A DNA stretch of 64,000 nt, taken from contig NZ_BTHK01000002.1 of NCBI RefSeq assembly GCF_033242365.1, positions 124,001 through 188,000 on the forward strand, in the 5' to 3' direction. This DNA comes from Lachnoanaerobaculum sanguinis. Lineage in GTDB: Bacteria > Bacillota > Clostridia > Lachnospirales > Lachnospiraceae. The translations under genes and the position numbers were made by a program. The notes under the pieces were generated by a model. The model had not been told where the DNA came from and searched no databases. It saw only the letters and a program-made list of their open reading frames with translations. Below, piece by piece: positions 25,912-33,745 of the stretch. Position 1 is the first letter of the stretch. Each line of letters begins with the position of its first letter.

Positions 25912-26805
25912 ATGTTTCCTATTGTGAAGAAAAGAAAATTAGCTGAAAACATTTATTTATTCGATGTTTTGGCTAAGAGAGTAGCAGCAAAATGTCTTCC
26001 GGGAGAGTTTGTTATAGTAAAGCAGGATAAGCAGGGTGAGAGAATTCCGCTTACAATCTGTGACTATGACCGCGAAGCGGGAACTGTTACTATAGTTATT
26101 CAGGTTATTGGCGGCTCAACCAGACTGATTGCAGATGAGCTCAACGAAGGTGATGAGTTTATGGACTTTGTAGGACCGCTTGGAAATGCAAGTGATCTTA
26201 TAGGTGAAGACATAGAGGAATTAAAAAAGAAGAAGATTCTTTTTGTTGCCGGCGGACTTGGTACAGCTCCTGTATATCCACAGGTTAAATGGCTGTTTGA
26301 AAGAGGCATTAAGGCTGATGTTGTTCAAGGTGCAAAGAGCAAAGACTTTGTAATTCTTGAGGACGAGCTTAAGTCGGTATCGGATAATTTATATGTATGT
26401 ACAGATGACGGTTCTTACGGATTTAAGGGACTTGTAACAGATAAGGTAAAAGATCTTGTTGAAAATGAAGGCAAGAAGTATGACCACTGTGTAGTTATCG
26501 GTCCTATGATAATGATGAAATTTGTATCACTTCTTACAAAAGAGCTCGGTATACCTACTATCGCAAGTATGAATACAATCATGGTAGACGGTACCGGTAT
26601 GTGTGGTGCCTGCAGACTGTCTGTAGGTGATGAAATTAAGTTTGCATGTGTAGACGGACCTGAGTTTGATGCACATAAGATTAATTTCAACGAAGCACTT
26701 CAAAGATTACAGATCTATAAGACGGAAGAAGGTAAAGAACTTTTGAAGATTGTAGAAGGCGAAACACATCATGGCGGATGTGGCGTATGTGGAGGTGACA
26801 AATAA
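25912..26805 (+). CDS. nfnA: NfnA: FAD/NAD(P)-binding subunit of NADH-dependent reduced ferredoxin:NADP oxidoreductase
   Basis: A 297-aa protein of the ferredoxin-NADP reductase/dihydroorotate dehydrogenase electron-transfer family. It has an FAD domain (RIPLTICDYDREAGT), a nucleotide-binding segment (ILFVAGGLGTAPVYPQ) and a [2Fe-2S] region (GTGMCGACRLSVGD, FACVDGPEFD). An extra cysteine tail, HHGGCGVCGG, ends the protein. GGAGGG 9 nt upstream fixes ATG 25912 rather than a GTG at 25864. It overlaps nfnB by 1 nt. Together they bifurcate electrons between ferredoxin, NADH and NADP in strict anaerobes. Confidence 0.92.
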   Translation: MFPIVKKRKLAENIYLFDVLAKRVAAKCLPGEFVIVKQDKQGERIPLTICDYDREAGTVTIVIQVIGGSTRLIADELNEGDEFMDFVGPLGNASDLIGEDIEELKKKKILFVAGGLGTAPVYPQVKWLFERGIKADVVQGAKSKDFVILEDELKSVSDNLYVCTDDGSYGFKGLVTDKVKDLVENEGKKYDHCVVIGPMIMMKFVSLLTKELGIPTIASMNTIMVDGTGMCGACRLSVGDEIKFACVDGPEFDAHKINFNEALQRLQIYKTEEGKELLKIVEGETHHGGCGVCGGDK

Positions 26806-28196
26806 TGGCACAGGATATGTGGAAGAAAGTTGCTGTTGCTGAGCAGGAGCCTGAAGTAAGAGCTAAAAACTTTGAAGAAGTATGCCTCGGATATACTGAG
26901 GAAGAGGCAATGGCTGAGGCTGCAAGATGTTTCAACTGTAAGAATGCAAAATGTATACAGGGTTGTCCTGTATCTATAAATATTCCTGCTTTTATACAGG
27001 AAATATTAAAGGGTGATATTGAAGGTGCGTCAGATGTTATCGCACAGTCAAGTTCACTTCCTGCCGTATGTGGAAGAGTTTGTCCGCAGGAGACACAGTG
27101 TGAGGGTGTATGTATCAGAGGAAACAGAGGTGAGGCTGTTTCAATAGGTAAGCTTGAGAGATATGTAGCCGATACTGCAAGAAAAATGGGTATTAAGCCG
27201 AAGGCAAATCCGAATAAGAACGGTAAAAGGGTTGCCGTAATCGGTTCAGGTCCTGCAGGACTCAGCTGTGCAGGAGATCTTGCAAAACTCGGATATGAAG
27301 TTACCATATTTGAAGCATTGCATGAGCCGGGCGGAGTTTTGATTTACGGAATTCCTGAGTTTAGATTGCCTAAGGATGAAGTTGTTTTACCTGAGATTCA
27401 AAACGTTATTGACCTCGGAGTAAAGATTGAGACGGACGTCATCATCGGAAAAACCGTTACAATAGATGAACTTTTGGAAGAAGAGGGTTTTGATGCCGTA
27501 TTTATCGGTTCAGGTGCAGGTCTTCCTATGTTTATGGGTATTCCGGGTGAGAACGCAAACGGAGTATTCTCGGCTAACGAGTATCTTACAAGAAATAACC
27601 TTATGAAGGCCTTCAGAGACGACTATCACACACCTATTATTAAGAGTAAAAAGGTATGTATTGTAGGTGGTGGAAACGTGGCTATGGATGCCGCAAGAAC
27701 CGCCCTAAGACTTGGAGCCGAAGTACATGTTATATATAGAAGAAGTGAAGCCGAATTACCTGCAAGAGCTGAAGAAGTTCATCATGCAAAGCAGGAAGGT
27801 ATCATATTTGATATTTTGACAAACCCTGTTGAGATCCTTGAAGATGAAAAGGGTTGGGTAAAGGGCATGAAAGTTATCAGAATGGAACTTGGAGAGCCTG
27901 ATGCCAGCGGTAGAAGAAGACCTGTAGAGGTAAAGGGAAGTGAGTTCGTTATCGACTGTGATACGGTTATCATGTCACTCGGTACTTCACCTAATCCTCT
28001 TATCGCAAGAACTACAGAAGGTCTTGATATCAATAAGTGGAAATGTATTGAAGCCGATGAAAAGACAGGACAAACTTCAAGAAAGGGAGTTTTCGCAGGT
28101 GGTGATGCCGTAACAGGTGCCGCTACGGTTATTCTTGCTATGGAGGCCGGAAGAGCCGGAGCAAGAGGAATACATGAGTATCTCTCAGAAAAATAA
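26805..28196 (+). CDS. nfnB: NfnB: glutamate synthase-like NADPH-binding subunit
   Basis: A 463-aa flavoprotein related to the small subunit of glutamate synthase (often annotated gltA). The N-terminus holds cysteines for two [4Fe-4S] clusters (CFNCKNAKCIQGCPVSINIP and CGRVCPQETQCEGVC). An FAD Rossmann motif, VAVIGSGPAGLSCAGDLA, and an NADPH motif, VCIVGGGNVAMDAARTA, follow. GGDAVTGAATVILAMEAGR near the C-terminus closes the FAD site. No large glutamate synthase subunit is present, and the partner is NfnA, so NADPH:ferredoxin bifurcation is the better reading. Confidence 0.92.
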   Translation: MAQDMWKKVAVAEQEPEVRAKNFEEVCLGYTEEEAMAEAARCFNCKNAKCIQGCPVSINIPAFIQEILKGDIEGASDVIAQSSSLPAVCGRVCPQETQCEGVCIRGNRGEAVSIGKLERYVADTARKMGIKPKANPNKNGKRVAVIGSGPAGLSCAGDLAKLGYEVTIFEALHEPGGVLIYGIPEFRLPKDEVVLPEIQNVIDLGVKIETDVIIGKTVTIDELLEEEGFDAVFIGSGAGLPMFMGIPGENANGVFSANEYLTRNNLMKAFRDDYHTPIIKSKKVCIVGGGNVAMDAARTALRLGAEVHVIYRRSEAELPARAEEVHHAKQEGIIFDILTNPVEILEDEKGWVKGMKVIRMELGEPDASGRRRPVEVKGSEFVIDCDTVIMSLGTSPNPLIARTTEGLDINKWKCIEADEKTGQTSRKGVFAGGDAVTGAATVILAMEAGRAGARGIHEYLSEK

Positions 28197-28220
28197 ATAT
28201 AAAATAATATAAATTAATTG

Positions 28221-28272
28221 AAGCCTTTATAGTCGTATTTAGTAAATAATAACGGTTATAAAGGCTTTGTTA
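28221..28272 (+). terminator. Terminator after nfnAB
   Basis: An 11-bp stem (28221-28231 with 28257-28267) encloses a 25-nt A/T-rich loop that can itself pair, followed by a short T-rich tail. Confidence 0.6.
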
Positions 28273-28328
28273 TATCTATTTGTTATACCTGCCATGAAAA
28301 AAATATATATGCATTTCAAATGTGTTTA

Positions 28329-28357
28329 TTGACAGAATTATATGAAATAAATATAAT
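28329..28357 (+). promoter_or_regulatory. Consensus sigma-A promoter for livK
   Basis: TTGACA (28329-28334), a 17-nt spacer and TATAAT (28352-28357). Both hexamers match consensus perfectly, the strongest promoter in the window. It lies about 38 nt before the livK ATG. Confidence 0.92.
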
Positions 28358-28394
28358 GAGGTGAGTTTTATAAAATTTAATTTATGGAGGCATT

Positions 28395-29576
28395 ATGAAG
28401 AAAAGAGTATTATTGTCAGCAATGGCATTGACATTCGGATTGGCATTGACAGCTTGTGGAAACGCAGGTTCAGATAAAGCTGCAGATTCAGGATCTAAGG
28501 CTGAGACTGAAGCTGCTGCAAAAGTTGACGGTGACGTATTTACAATAGGAACTACAGGACCGCTTACAGGTAGTGCTGCATCTTACGGTAACTCGGTAAA
28601 GAACGGTGCTACTATAGCTATTGACGAGATCAATGCGGCAGGCGGAGTAAAGGTTGGAGACAAGACATATAAGCTTGCACTTAACTTCCAGGATGATGAA
28701 GCTAAAGAAGATAAGGCTGTTAACGCATATAACAATCTTATGGACAGCGGAATCAATGTATTTATGGGTGCTGTAACAAGCGGTTCATCACTTGCACTTA
28801 CAGATTTAACAGCAAAGGATAATATTTTACAGATTACACCTTCAGGCTCAGCTAAGGCAATCACTGAGAATCCAAATGTTTTCAGACTTTGCTTTACAGA
28901 TCCCCTTCAGGGAAAGATGATTGCAGATTTCGTTGTAGATCAGGGATATGAGAGTGTTGCTGTTCTTTACAACAACTCCGACGAGTATTCAACAGGAGTA
29001 TATGAGGCTTTCAAAGAGGAGCTTAACACAGCCGGAAAGTCCGATTTACTTGTAAATGAGCAGTCATTCACAAATGATGATGTAGACTTTACAACTCAGT
29101 TGACACAGATCAAGGCTTCAGGAGCTAAGCTTATATTTGTACCGGGATATTATGAAGCTGCAGCATATATTGTACAGCAGGCAAAGCAGCAGGGTATCGA
29201 TGCGGCATTTGTAGGTTCTGACGGTTGGGACGGAGTTTTAGGACAGGTTACAGATCCAAGCGCTGTTGAAGGTGCGGTATTCTTAAGTCCTTTCTTGGCT
29301 TCAGATCCTTCTGCAGCAGATTTCACAAAGGCGTATGAGACTGCATATAAGGCAACACCTGACCAGTTTGCGGCTGACGGATATGATACTGTTTATGTAA
29401 TCAAGGCGGCTATGGAGAAGGCAGGAAGCATTGAGAGCAATGACCTTATCAAGGCTATGACCGAGATAGAGGTAAACGGTATCACAGGTAAAGTATCATT
29501 CAATGCCGACGGTGAGCCGAACAAGGAGCCTAAGTTTGTTACTATTACAAACGGAGAGTATAAGCTTTTTGATTAA
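28395..29576 (+). CDS. livK: Branched-chain amino acid ABC transporter substrate-binding lipoprotein
   Basis: A 393-aa periplasmic-binding-fold type I protein anchored as a lipoprotein. The signal peptide ends at the lipobox LTACG (Cys21), followed by an Ala/Ser/Glu-rich linker. The mature part starts FTIGTTGPLTGSAASYGNSV, typical of LIV-binding proteins, and includes AAGGVKVGD and VPGYYEAAAYIVQQAK. Ligand specificity within leucine, isoleucine, valine or related amino acids cannot be read. A GGAGG site and a consensus promoter imply high expression. A terminator-like hairpin separates it from livH. Confidence 0.93.
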   Translation: MKKRVLLSAMALTFGLALTACGNAGSDKAADSGSKAETEAAAKVDGDVFTIGTTGPLTGSAASYGNSVKNGATIAIDEINAAGGVKVGDKTYKLALNFQDDEAKEDKAVNAYNNLMDSGINVFMGAVTSGSSLALTDLTAKDNILQITPSGSAKAITENPNVFRLCFTDPLQGKMIADFVVDQGYESVAVLYNNSDEYSTGVYEAFKEELNTAGKSDLLVNEQSFTNDDVDFTTQLTQIKASGAKLIFVPGYYEAAAYIVQQAKQQGIDAAFVGSDGWDGVLGQVTDPSAVEGAVFLSPFLASDPSAADFTKAYETAYKATPDQFAADGYDTVYVIKAAMEKAGSIESNDLIKAMTEIEVNGITGKVSFNADGEPNKEPKFVTITNGEYKLFD

Positions 29577-29590
29577 TCTATGAAATTTTA

Positions 29591-29623
29591 AAGAGGACGG
29601 GATTATTGTCCCATCCTCTTTTT
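29591..29623 (+). terminator. Hairpin with T-tract after livK
   Basis: A 12-bp stem with one C-A mismatch (arms 29591-29602 and about 29609-29620) is followed by TTTTT. It probably reduces expression of livHMGF relative to the binding protein. Confidence 0.75.
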
Positions 29624-29636
29624 CTGACATAGACCT

Positions 29637-29670
29637 CGGAAAGCTTCTAACGTAAGGTAGGAGTTTTCCG
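29637..29670 (+). promoter_or_regulatory. Second hairpin between livK and livH
   Basis: The outer arms CGGAAA and TTTTCCG pair, extended by an inner CTTCTA/TAGGAG segment around a GTAA-containing loop. There is no T-tract. It could stabilise the 5' end of the livHMGF mRNA or form part of a leader. Confidence 0.45.
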
Positions 29671-29696
29671 TAGTTTAGGTAAAGAGGGGTAAAAAA

Positions 29697-30578
29697 ATGT
29701 TAATTAACTTTATTGAACAGTTAATAAACGGATTGAGGACAGGAAGCATTTATGCATTGATAGCTATAGGTTATACAATGGTATACGGTATAGCTAAAAT
29801 GATAAATTTTGCTCATGGAGATATAATAATGGTAGGAGCATATGCTCTTTATTTTAGTATATCGGTATTGGGTTTACCTGTTCCGGTAGCACTTTTATTA
29901 ACTGTTATTGTATGTTCCGTTTTGGGCGTTTTGATTGAAAAGATTGCGTATAAGCCGCTTAGAAAAGCACAGCCTTTGGCAGTACTTATCACTGCAATAG
30001 GTATGAGCTTCTTTTTACAGAGCAGTTCTTTATTGATGTTCGGTTCAACACCGATACCTTTTCAGTCTGTAATTCCGAACGAAAATATAAAGGTAGGACC
30101 GGTTATAATTTCAAGTATTACTTTGGTTACATTGGTAGTGACCGCTGTTGCAATGATTTTACTTACATTGTTTATAAACAAGACTAAGCTGGGTTCTGCA
30201 ATGAGAGCCGTTTCGGAGGATAAGGGAGCGGCGGAACTTATGGGTATTAATGTAAACAGTACTATATCGATGACTTTCGCAATAGGTTCGGCACTTGCGG
30301 CTGTAGCGGGTATTTTGTATATAAGTCAGTACCAGTCTATGAAGCCTACACTTGGAGCGTTGCCGGGTATCAAGGCGTTTGTGGCTGCAGTTCTTGGAGG
30401 AATCGGAAGTATACCGGGAGCTATGCTTGGTGGAATACTTCTGGGACTTATTGAAAGTGTGTCCAAGGCATATATTTCAACAGAGCTTGCAGATGCTATT
30501 GTTTTCGGAGTTTTGATTGTCGTTTTATTGTTCAGACCTTCAGGACTTTTGGGCAAGAAGAAGATTGTAAAGGTATAG
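29697..30578 (+). CDS. livH: Branched-chain amino acid ABC transporter permease LivH
   Basis: A 293-aa inner-membrane permease with about eight membrane helices. It opens with the family signature LINGLRTGSIYALIAIGYTM and GMAK-like IAKMINFAHGDIIMVGAY. The ABC-ATPase contact loop is around RAVSEDKGAAELMGINVN, and ALPGIKAFVAAVLGGIGSIP closes the family pattern. A GAGGGG ribosome site precedes the ATG. livM follows after 7 nt. Confidence 0.94.
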   Translation: MLINFIEQLINGLRTGSIYALIAIGYTMVYGIAKMINFAHGDIIMVGAYALYFSISVLGLPVPVALLLTVIVCSVLGVLIEKIAYKPLRKAQPLAVLITAIGMSFFLQSSSLLMFGSTPIPFQSVIPNENIKVGPVIISSITLVTLVVTAVAMILLTLFINKTKLGSAMRAVSEDKGAAELMGINVNSTISMTFAIGSALAAVAGILYISQYQSMKPTLGALPGIKAFVAAVLGGIGSIPGAMLGGILLGLIESVSKAYISTELADAIVFGVLIVVLLFRPSGLLGKKKIVKV

Positions 30579-30585
30579 GTGTGGT

Positions 30586-31545
30586 ATGAAGATATTAAAT
30601 AAAAAAACTATATTTAATATAGCTATAATGTTACTGGCCTATGTATTGGTATTTGCTTTGATAAACTCGGGAATACTCAGCAGACAATATAAATCCTTGA
30701 TAGTTCCTATATGTGTGAACATAATGTTGGCTGTTTCACTGAATCTTGTAACAGGATTTTTAGGTGAGCTTTCATTGGGCCATGCAGGATTTATGTCAAT
30801 AGGAGCATATACAAGTGCTTTGATTTCCATCAATACAAGCTTTTTACCTCCGGCGCTGTCCTTTTTTATAGCCGTGGTTTGCGGTTGTATATTGGCGGCT
30901 GTTTTCGGATTTTTGATAGGCGTACCTGTACTTAGACTTAGAGGTGACTATTTGGCTATAGTAACACTTGCATTCGGAGAGATAATAAAGTCTGTTATAA
31001 ATTATCTTAATTTTACGGGAGGATCAAAGGGACTTAGTAAGATTCCTTTATATTCCGATTACAATAATTTTACAGTCGTATTTATCATCATGGTAATATG
31101 TATAGTGCTGATTTCAAATCTTATAAATTCAAGAGACGGAAGAGCGATAAAGTCAATTCGTGACAATGATATCGCGGCGGAGTCTATAGGAATAAAGATA
31201 AGTAAGTATAAGGTAAGTGCTTTTGTTATAGCTGCAGGTTTTGCAGGACTTGCAGGTTCACTTTATGCTCATAATGTGGGCATTATAAAACCTAATATTT
31301 TTGATTATAATAAATCAATTGAGATACTTGTATTTGTGGTTCTTGGAGGTATGGGAAATATTCCGGGTTCAATAATATCCGCAATAATACTTACAGTATT
31401 ACCTGAGTTCTTAAGAGGTGCGGACAATTTGAGAATGTTGCTCTATGCTATAGTATTGATTTTGATGATGATATTTAATAACAGCAAGTTTAAGGCGAAT
31501 TTATCACTAAATAAAACCTTTAGGAAACTTGGAAAGGAGGATTAA
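30586..31545 (+). CDS. livM: Branched-chain amino acid ABC transporter permease LivM
   Basis: A 319-aa permease with about eight to ten membrane helices. Characteristic stretches are NLVTGFLGELSLGHAGFMSI, VPVLRLRGDYLAIVTLAFGE and the coupling loop SIRDNDIAAESIGIKIS. It pairs with LivH to form the channel. It lacks the long N-terminal extension of E. coli LivM, as is usual in Firmicutes. Its stop codon overlaps the livG ATG by one base. Confidence 0.94.
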   Translation: MKILNKKTIFNIAIMLLAYVLVFALINSGILSRQYKSLIVPICVNIMLAVSLNLVTGFLGELSLGHAGFMSIGAYTSALISINTSFLPPALSFFIAVVCGCILAAVFGFLIGVPVLRLRGDYLAIVTLAFGEIIKSVINYLNFTGGSKGLSKIPLYSDYNNFTVVFIIMVICIVLISNLINSRDGRAIKSIRDNDIAAESIGIKISKYKVSAFVIAAGFAGLAGSLYAHNVGIIKPNIFDYNKSIEILVFVVLGGMGNIPGSIISAIILTVLPEFLRGADNLRMLLYAIVLILMMIFNNSKFKANLSLNKTFRKLGKED

Positions 31546-32297
31546 TGCTGGAGTGTAAGAATCTTGGAATTCAATTCGGAGGATTAAAGGCGGTAGACAA
31601 TTTTAATCTTAATATTGAAAAAGGAATGTTATACGGTCTTATCGGACCGAACGGTGCGGGAAAGACTACAGTTTTTAACCTCTTGACAGGAGTATATAAG
31701 CCGACCGGAGGTACAATACGACTTGACGGAAATCTTATAAACGGAAAAACACCTACACAGATCAATAATATGGGTATTGCAAGAACCTTTCAGAATATTA
31801 GACTTTTTTCAAATATGTCGGTTCTTGATAATGTAAAAGTGGCATTGCATGAAAAGGTAAAATATCCTCTGCTTACATCCATGACTCATATGTTCGGATT
31901 TTCCAAAAAGGAAAAGGAAATGGATAATCTTGCTTTGGAGATACTGGATGTATTTTCACTCGGCTCTAAAAAGGATGTATTATCCGGAAATCTTCCTTAC
32001 GGCGAGCAGAGAAAGCTTGAGATAGCAAGAGCTCTTGCTACAAGTCCTTCTTTGCTTTTGCTTGATGAGCCGGCGGCAGGTATGAATCCTAATGAGACGG
32101 AAGAACTGATGGAAACTATCAGAAAAATAAGGGATATGTATAATCTTACAATTCTCTTGATTGAGCATGATATGAAGCTGGTGGCTGGAATTTGTGAAAA
32201 ACTTACTGTACTTAATTTCGGTACCGAGCTTGCAAGCGGAACACCGAGTGAAGTGCTTAATAATCCTGATGTAATTACAGCATATTTGGGAGAGTAG
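31545..32297 (+). CDS. livG: Branched-chain amino acid ABC transporter ATPase LivG
   Basis: A 250-aa ATPase. Walker A is GPNGAGKTTVF, the signature is LPYGEQRKLEIARAL (the LivG variant of LSGGQ) and Walker B is LLLLDEPAAGMNP. The H-loop is LIEHDMKL. Residues 85-115 show the family insertion with NVKVALHEK. The ribosome site is AAAGGAGG. livF follows after 8 nt. Confidence 0.95.
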   Translation: MLECKNLGIQFGGLKAVDNFNLNIEKGMLYGLIGPNGAGKTTVFNLLTGVYKPTGGTIRLDGNLINGKTPTQINNMGIARTFQNIRLFSNMSVLDNVKVALHEKVKYPLLTSMTHMFGFSKKEKEMDNLALEILDVFSLGSKKDVLSGNLPYGEQRKLEIARALATSPSLLLLDEPAAGMNPNETEELMETIRKIRDMYNLTILLIEHDMKLVAGICEKLTVLNFGTELASGTPSEVLNNPDVITAYLGE

Positions 32298-32305
32298 GAG
32301 GAACG

Positions 32306-33016
32306 ATGGAAATATTAAAAGTAAAAGATCTTGTCGTGAACTATGGAATGATCAAGGCTGTAAAGGGTGCAAGTTTTTGCGTCAATCAAGGTGAAATAGT
32401 TGCTCTTATAGGTGCAAACGGTGCGGGTAAAACTTCTATTTTGCATACGGTTACAGGACTTCTCAGTGCAAAAGAAGGGAGTATCGAGTTTGACGGCAAG
32501 GATATAACCAGGACCAAAGCACATGATATTGTTAAGCTCGGAATGGCACATGTGCCTGAGGGAAGAAGAGTTTTCGGAGATTTGACGGTAATTGAAAATC
32601 TGAAACTCGGCGCATATATAAGAAATGATAAGGCCGGAATTGAAGAGAGTCTTGAGAAAATTTATAAGAGATTCCCAAGACTTTTTGAGAGAAAGACTCA
32701 GGTTGCAGGCACACTTTCAGGCGGTGAGCAGCAGATGCTTGCAATGGGAAGAGCTCTTATGAGTAATCCTAAAGTCATTGTGATGGATGAGCCTTCAATG
32801 GGTCTGTCACCGCTTTATGTAAATGAGATATTTGATATTATAAGAGAAATCCATGAGAGCGGTACTACGGTACTCTTGGTTGAGCAAAATGCAAAGAAAG
32901 CGCTTAGTATTGCCGACAGAGCCTATGTTCTTGAAACAGGAAATATAGTTCTTGACGGAGATGCAAAGAAACTTATGGATGATGACAGTGTAAAGAAAGC
33001 ATATCTTGGGGAATAA
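32306..33016 (+). CDS. livF: Branched-chain amino acid ABC transporter ATPase LivF
   Basis: A 236-aa ATPase. Walker A is GANGAGKTSIL, the signature is LSGGEQQMLAMGRAL and Walker B is VIVMDEPSMGLSP. The H-loop position is replaced by LVEQNAKKAL, which is normal for LivF. It dimerises with LivG. It is the last gene of the importer, and its stop lies against a bidirectional terminator. Confidence 0.95.
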   Translation: MEILKVKDLVVNYGMIKAVKGASFCVNQGEIVALIGANGAGKTSILHTVTGLLSAKEGSIEFDGKDITRTKAHDIVKLGMAHVPEGRRVFGDLTVIENLKLGAYIRNDKAGIEESLEKIYKRFPRLFERKTQVAGTLSGGEQQMLAMGRALMSNPKVIVMDEPSMGLSPLYVNEIFDIIREIHESGTTVLLVEQNAKKALSIADRAYVLETGNIVLDGDAKKLMDDDSVKKAYLGE

Positions 33017-33042
33017 AAAAGGACACATAAGTGTCCTTTTTT
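33015..33042. terminator. Bidirectional terminator between livF and DUF4364
   Basis: A GGACAC/GTGTCC stem extended by A/T pairs (33015-33026 with 33031-33042) has an ATAA loop. Runs of A and T on either side give T-tracts on both strands, and the hairpin touches both stop codons. Confidence 0.88.
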
Positions 33043-33568
33043 ATTCCATGCCTCCGAGAAGTCTTTTCATAATGTACTGATAGATATCCTGACTGCATGA
33101 GCGCCAATTGTTTTTCATAATATTGGCCTGTTCTTCATCAGGGGAATTTATTTCTATATTTATAAGTGGGGTTTTACCTTCTAAAACTTCGCAGTGTACA
33201 ATCAGGTCGTTTCCCGGAAGCTTATAATATTCTGCTGTAGTGGAAACTTCATTTCTCATACGGAATTTATTTGTCTGTATAAACTCGTTTATATCTGTAA
33301 TTATAGCCGGAGAGATCTGTTTCTCAAAAAAAGAGAGGGCTTCCTTGCCTTCTTTTGTCATTTCATATCTGGAATTGTTGTTTATATTCTCGACACTCAG
33401 TAAGTTTGATTCCAAAAGCTCTGAAAGAGCCTGCTGGACTATAAAATATGTAGTATATTCTTTACTGACAAAAAAGTCGGATATATTTGAGTTTGTAAGT
33501 GGGAACTTAACTTGTTTTAACATATATAGTATCATTAACTTATATAAAGTCATCGGTTCTGAGAGCAT
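33041..33568 (-). CDS. DUF4364 family protein (winged-helix-like)
   Basis: A 175-aa protein matching DUF4364, a family widespread in clostridia. The N-terminal 85 residues look like a winged helix (LYKLMILYMLKQVKFPLTN, YFIVQQALSELLESNLL, YEMTKEGKEAL), so a transcriptional regulator is likely but unproven. The C-terminal half, about 90 residues, could sense a ligand. AGGAGG lies 7 nt before ATG 33568; the frame stays open further upstream but without a ribosome site. It has its own promoter and faces livF. Confidence 0.88.
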   Translation of the reverse strand: MLSEPMTLYKLMILYMLKQVKFPLTNSNISDFFVSKEYTTYFIVQQALSELLESNLLSVENINNNSRYEMTKEGKEALSFFEKQISPAIITDINEFIQTNKFRMRNEVSTTAEYYKLPGNDLIVHCEVLEGKTPLINIEINSPDEEQANIMKNNWRSCSQDIYQYIMKRLLGGME

Positions 33569-33594
33569 CGTCGGACCTCCTGTGTAATATAAAG

Positions 33595-33623
33595 ATTTTA
33601 CAACAAATGGGATATTATGTAAA
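33595..33623 (-). promoter_or_regulatory. Promoter for DUF4364
   Basis: On the minus strand TTTACA (33618-33623), a 17-nt spacer and TAAAAT (33595-33600), 26 nt before the ATG. Confidence 0.65.
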
Positions 33624-33685
33624 GTGTAATACATTACCGGTTATTTTATTCGATTGTCTGTGGATTACTAACTGCCGATTAGATA

Positions 33686-33714
33686 TAGAAATTCATTATT
33701 ATTTATGATAAAAT
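33686..33714 (+). promoter_or_regulatory. Possible promoter for the DUF5717 operon
   Basis: TAGAAA (33686-33691), a 17-nt spacer and TAAAAT (33709-33714) preceded by TG (extended -10). The -35 is poor, so activity would depend on the extended -10. Confidence 0.45.
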
Positions 33715-33745
33715 GTAGGTTATGGTTTATGGAAGAGGTGTATAA

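Noticed and set aside
26687..27307. A 206-aa minus-strand open frame opposite nfnB
   Set aside because: It covers the conserved cysteine and FAD region of nfnB on the other strand and its product has no coherent features. It is a shadow of codon bias.
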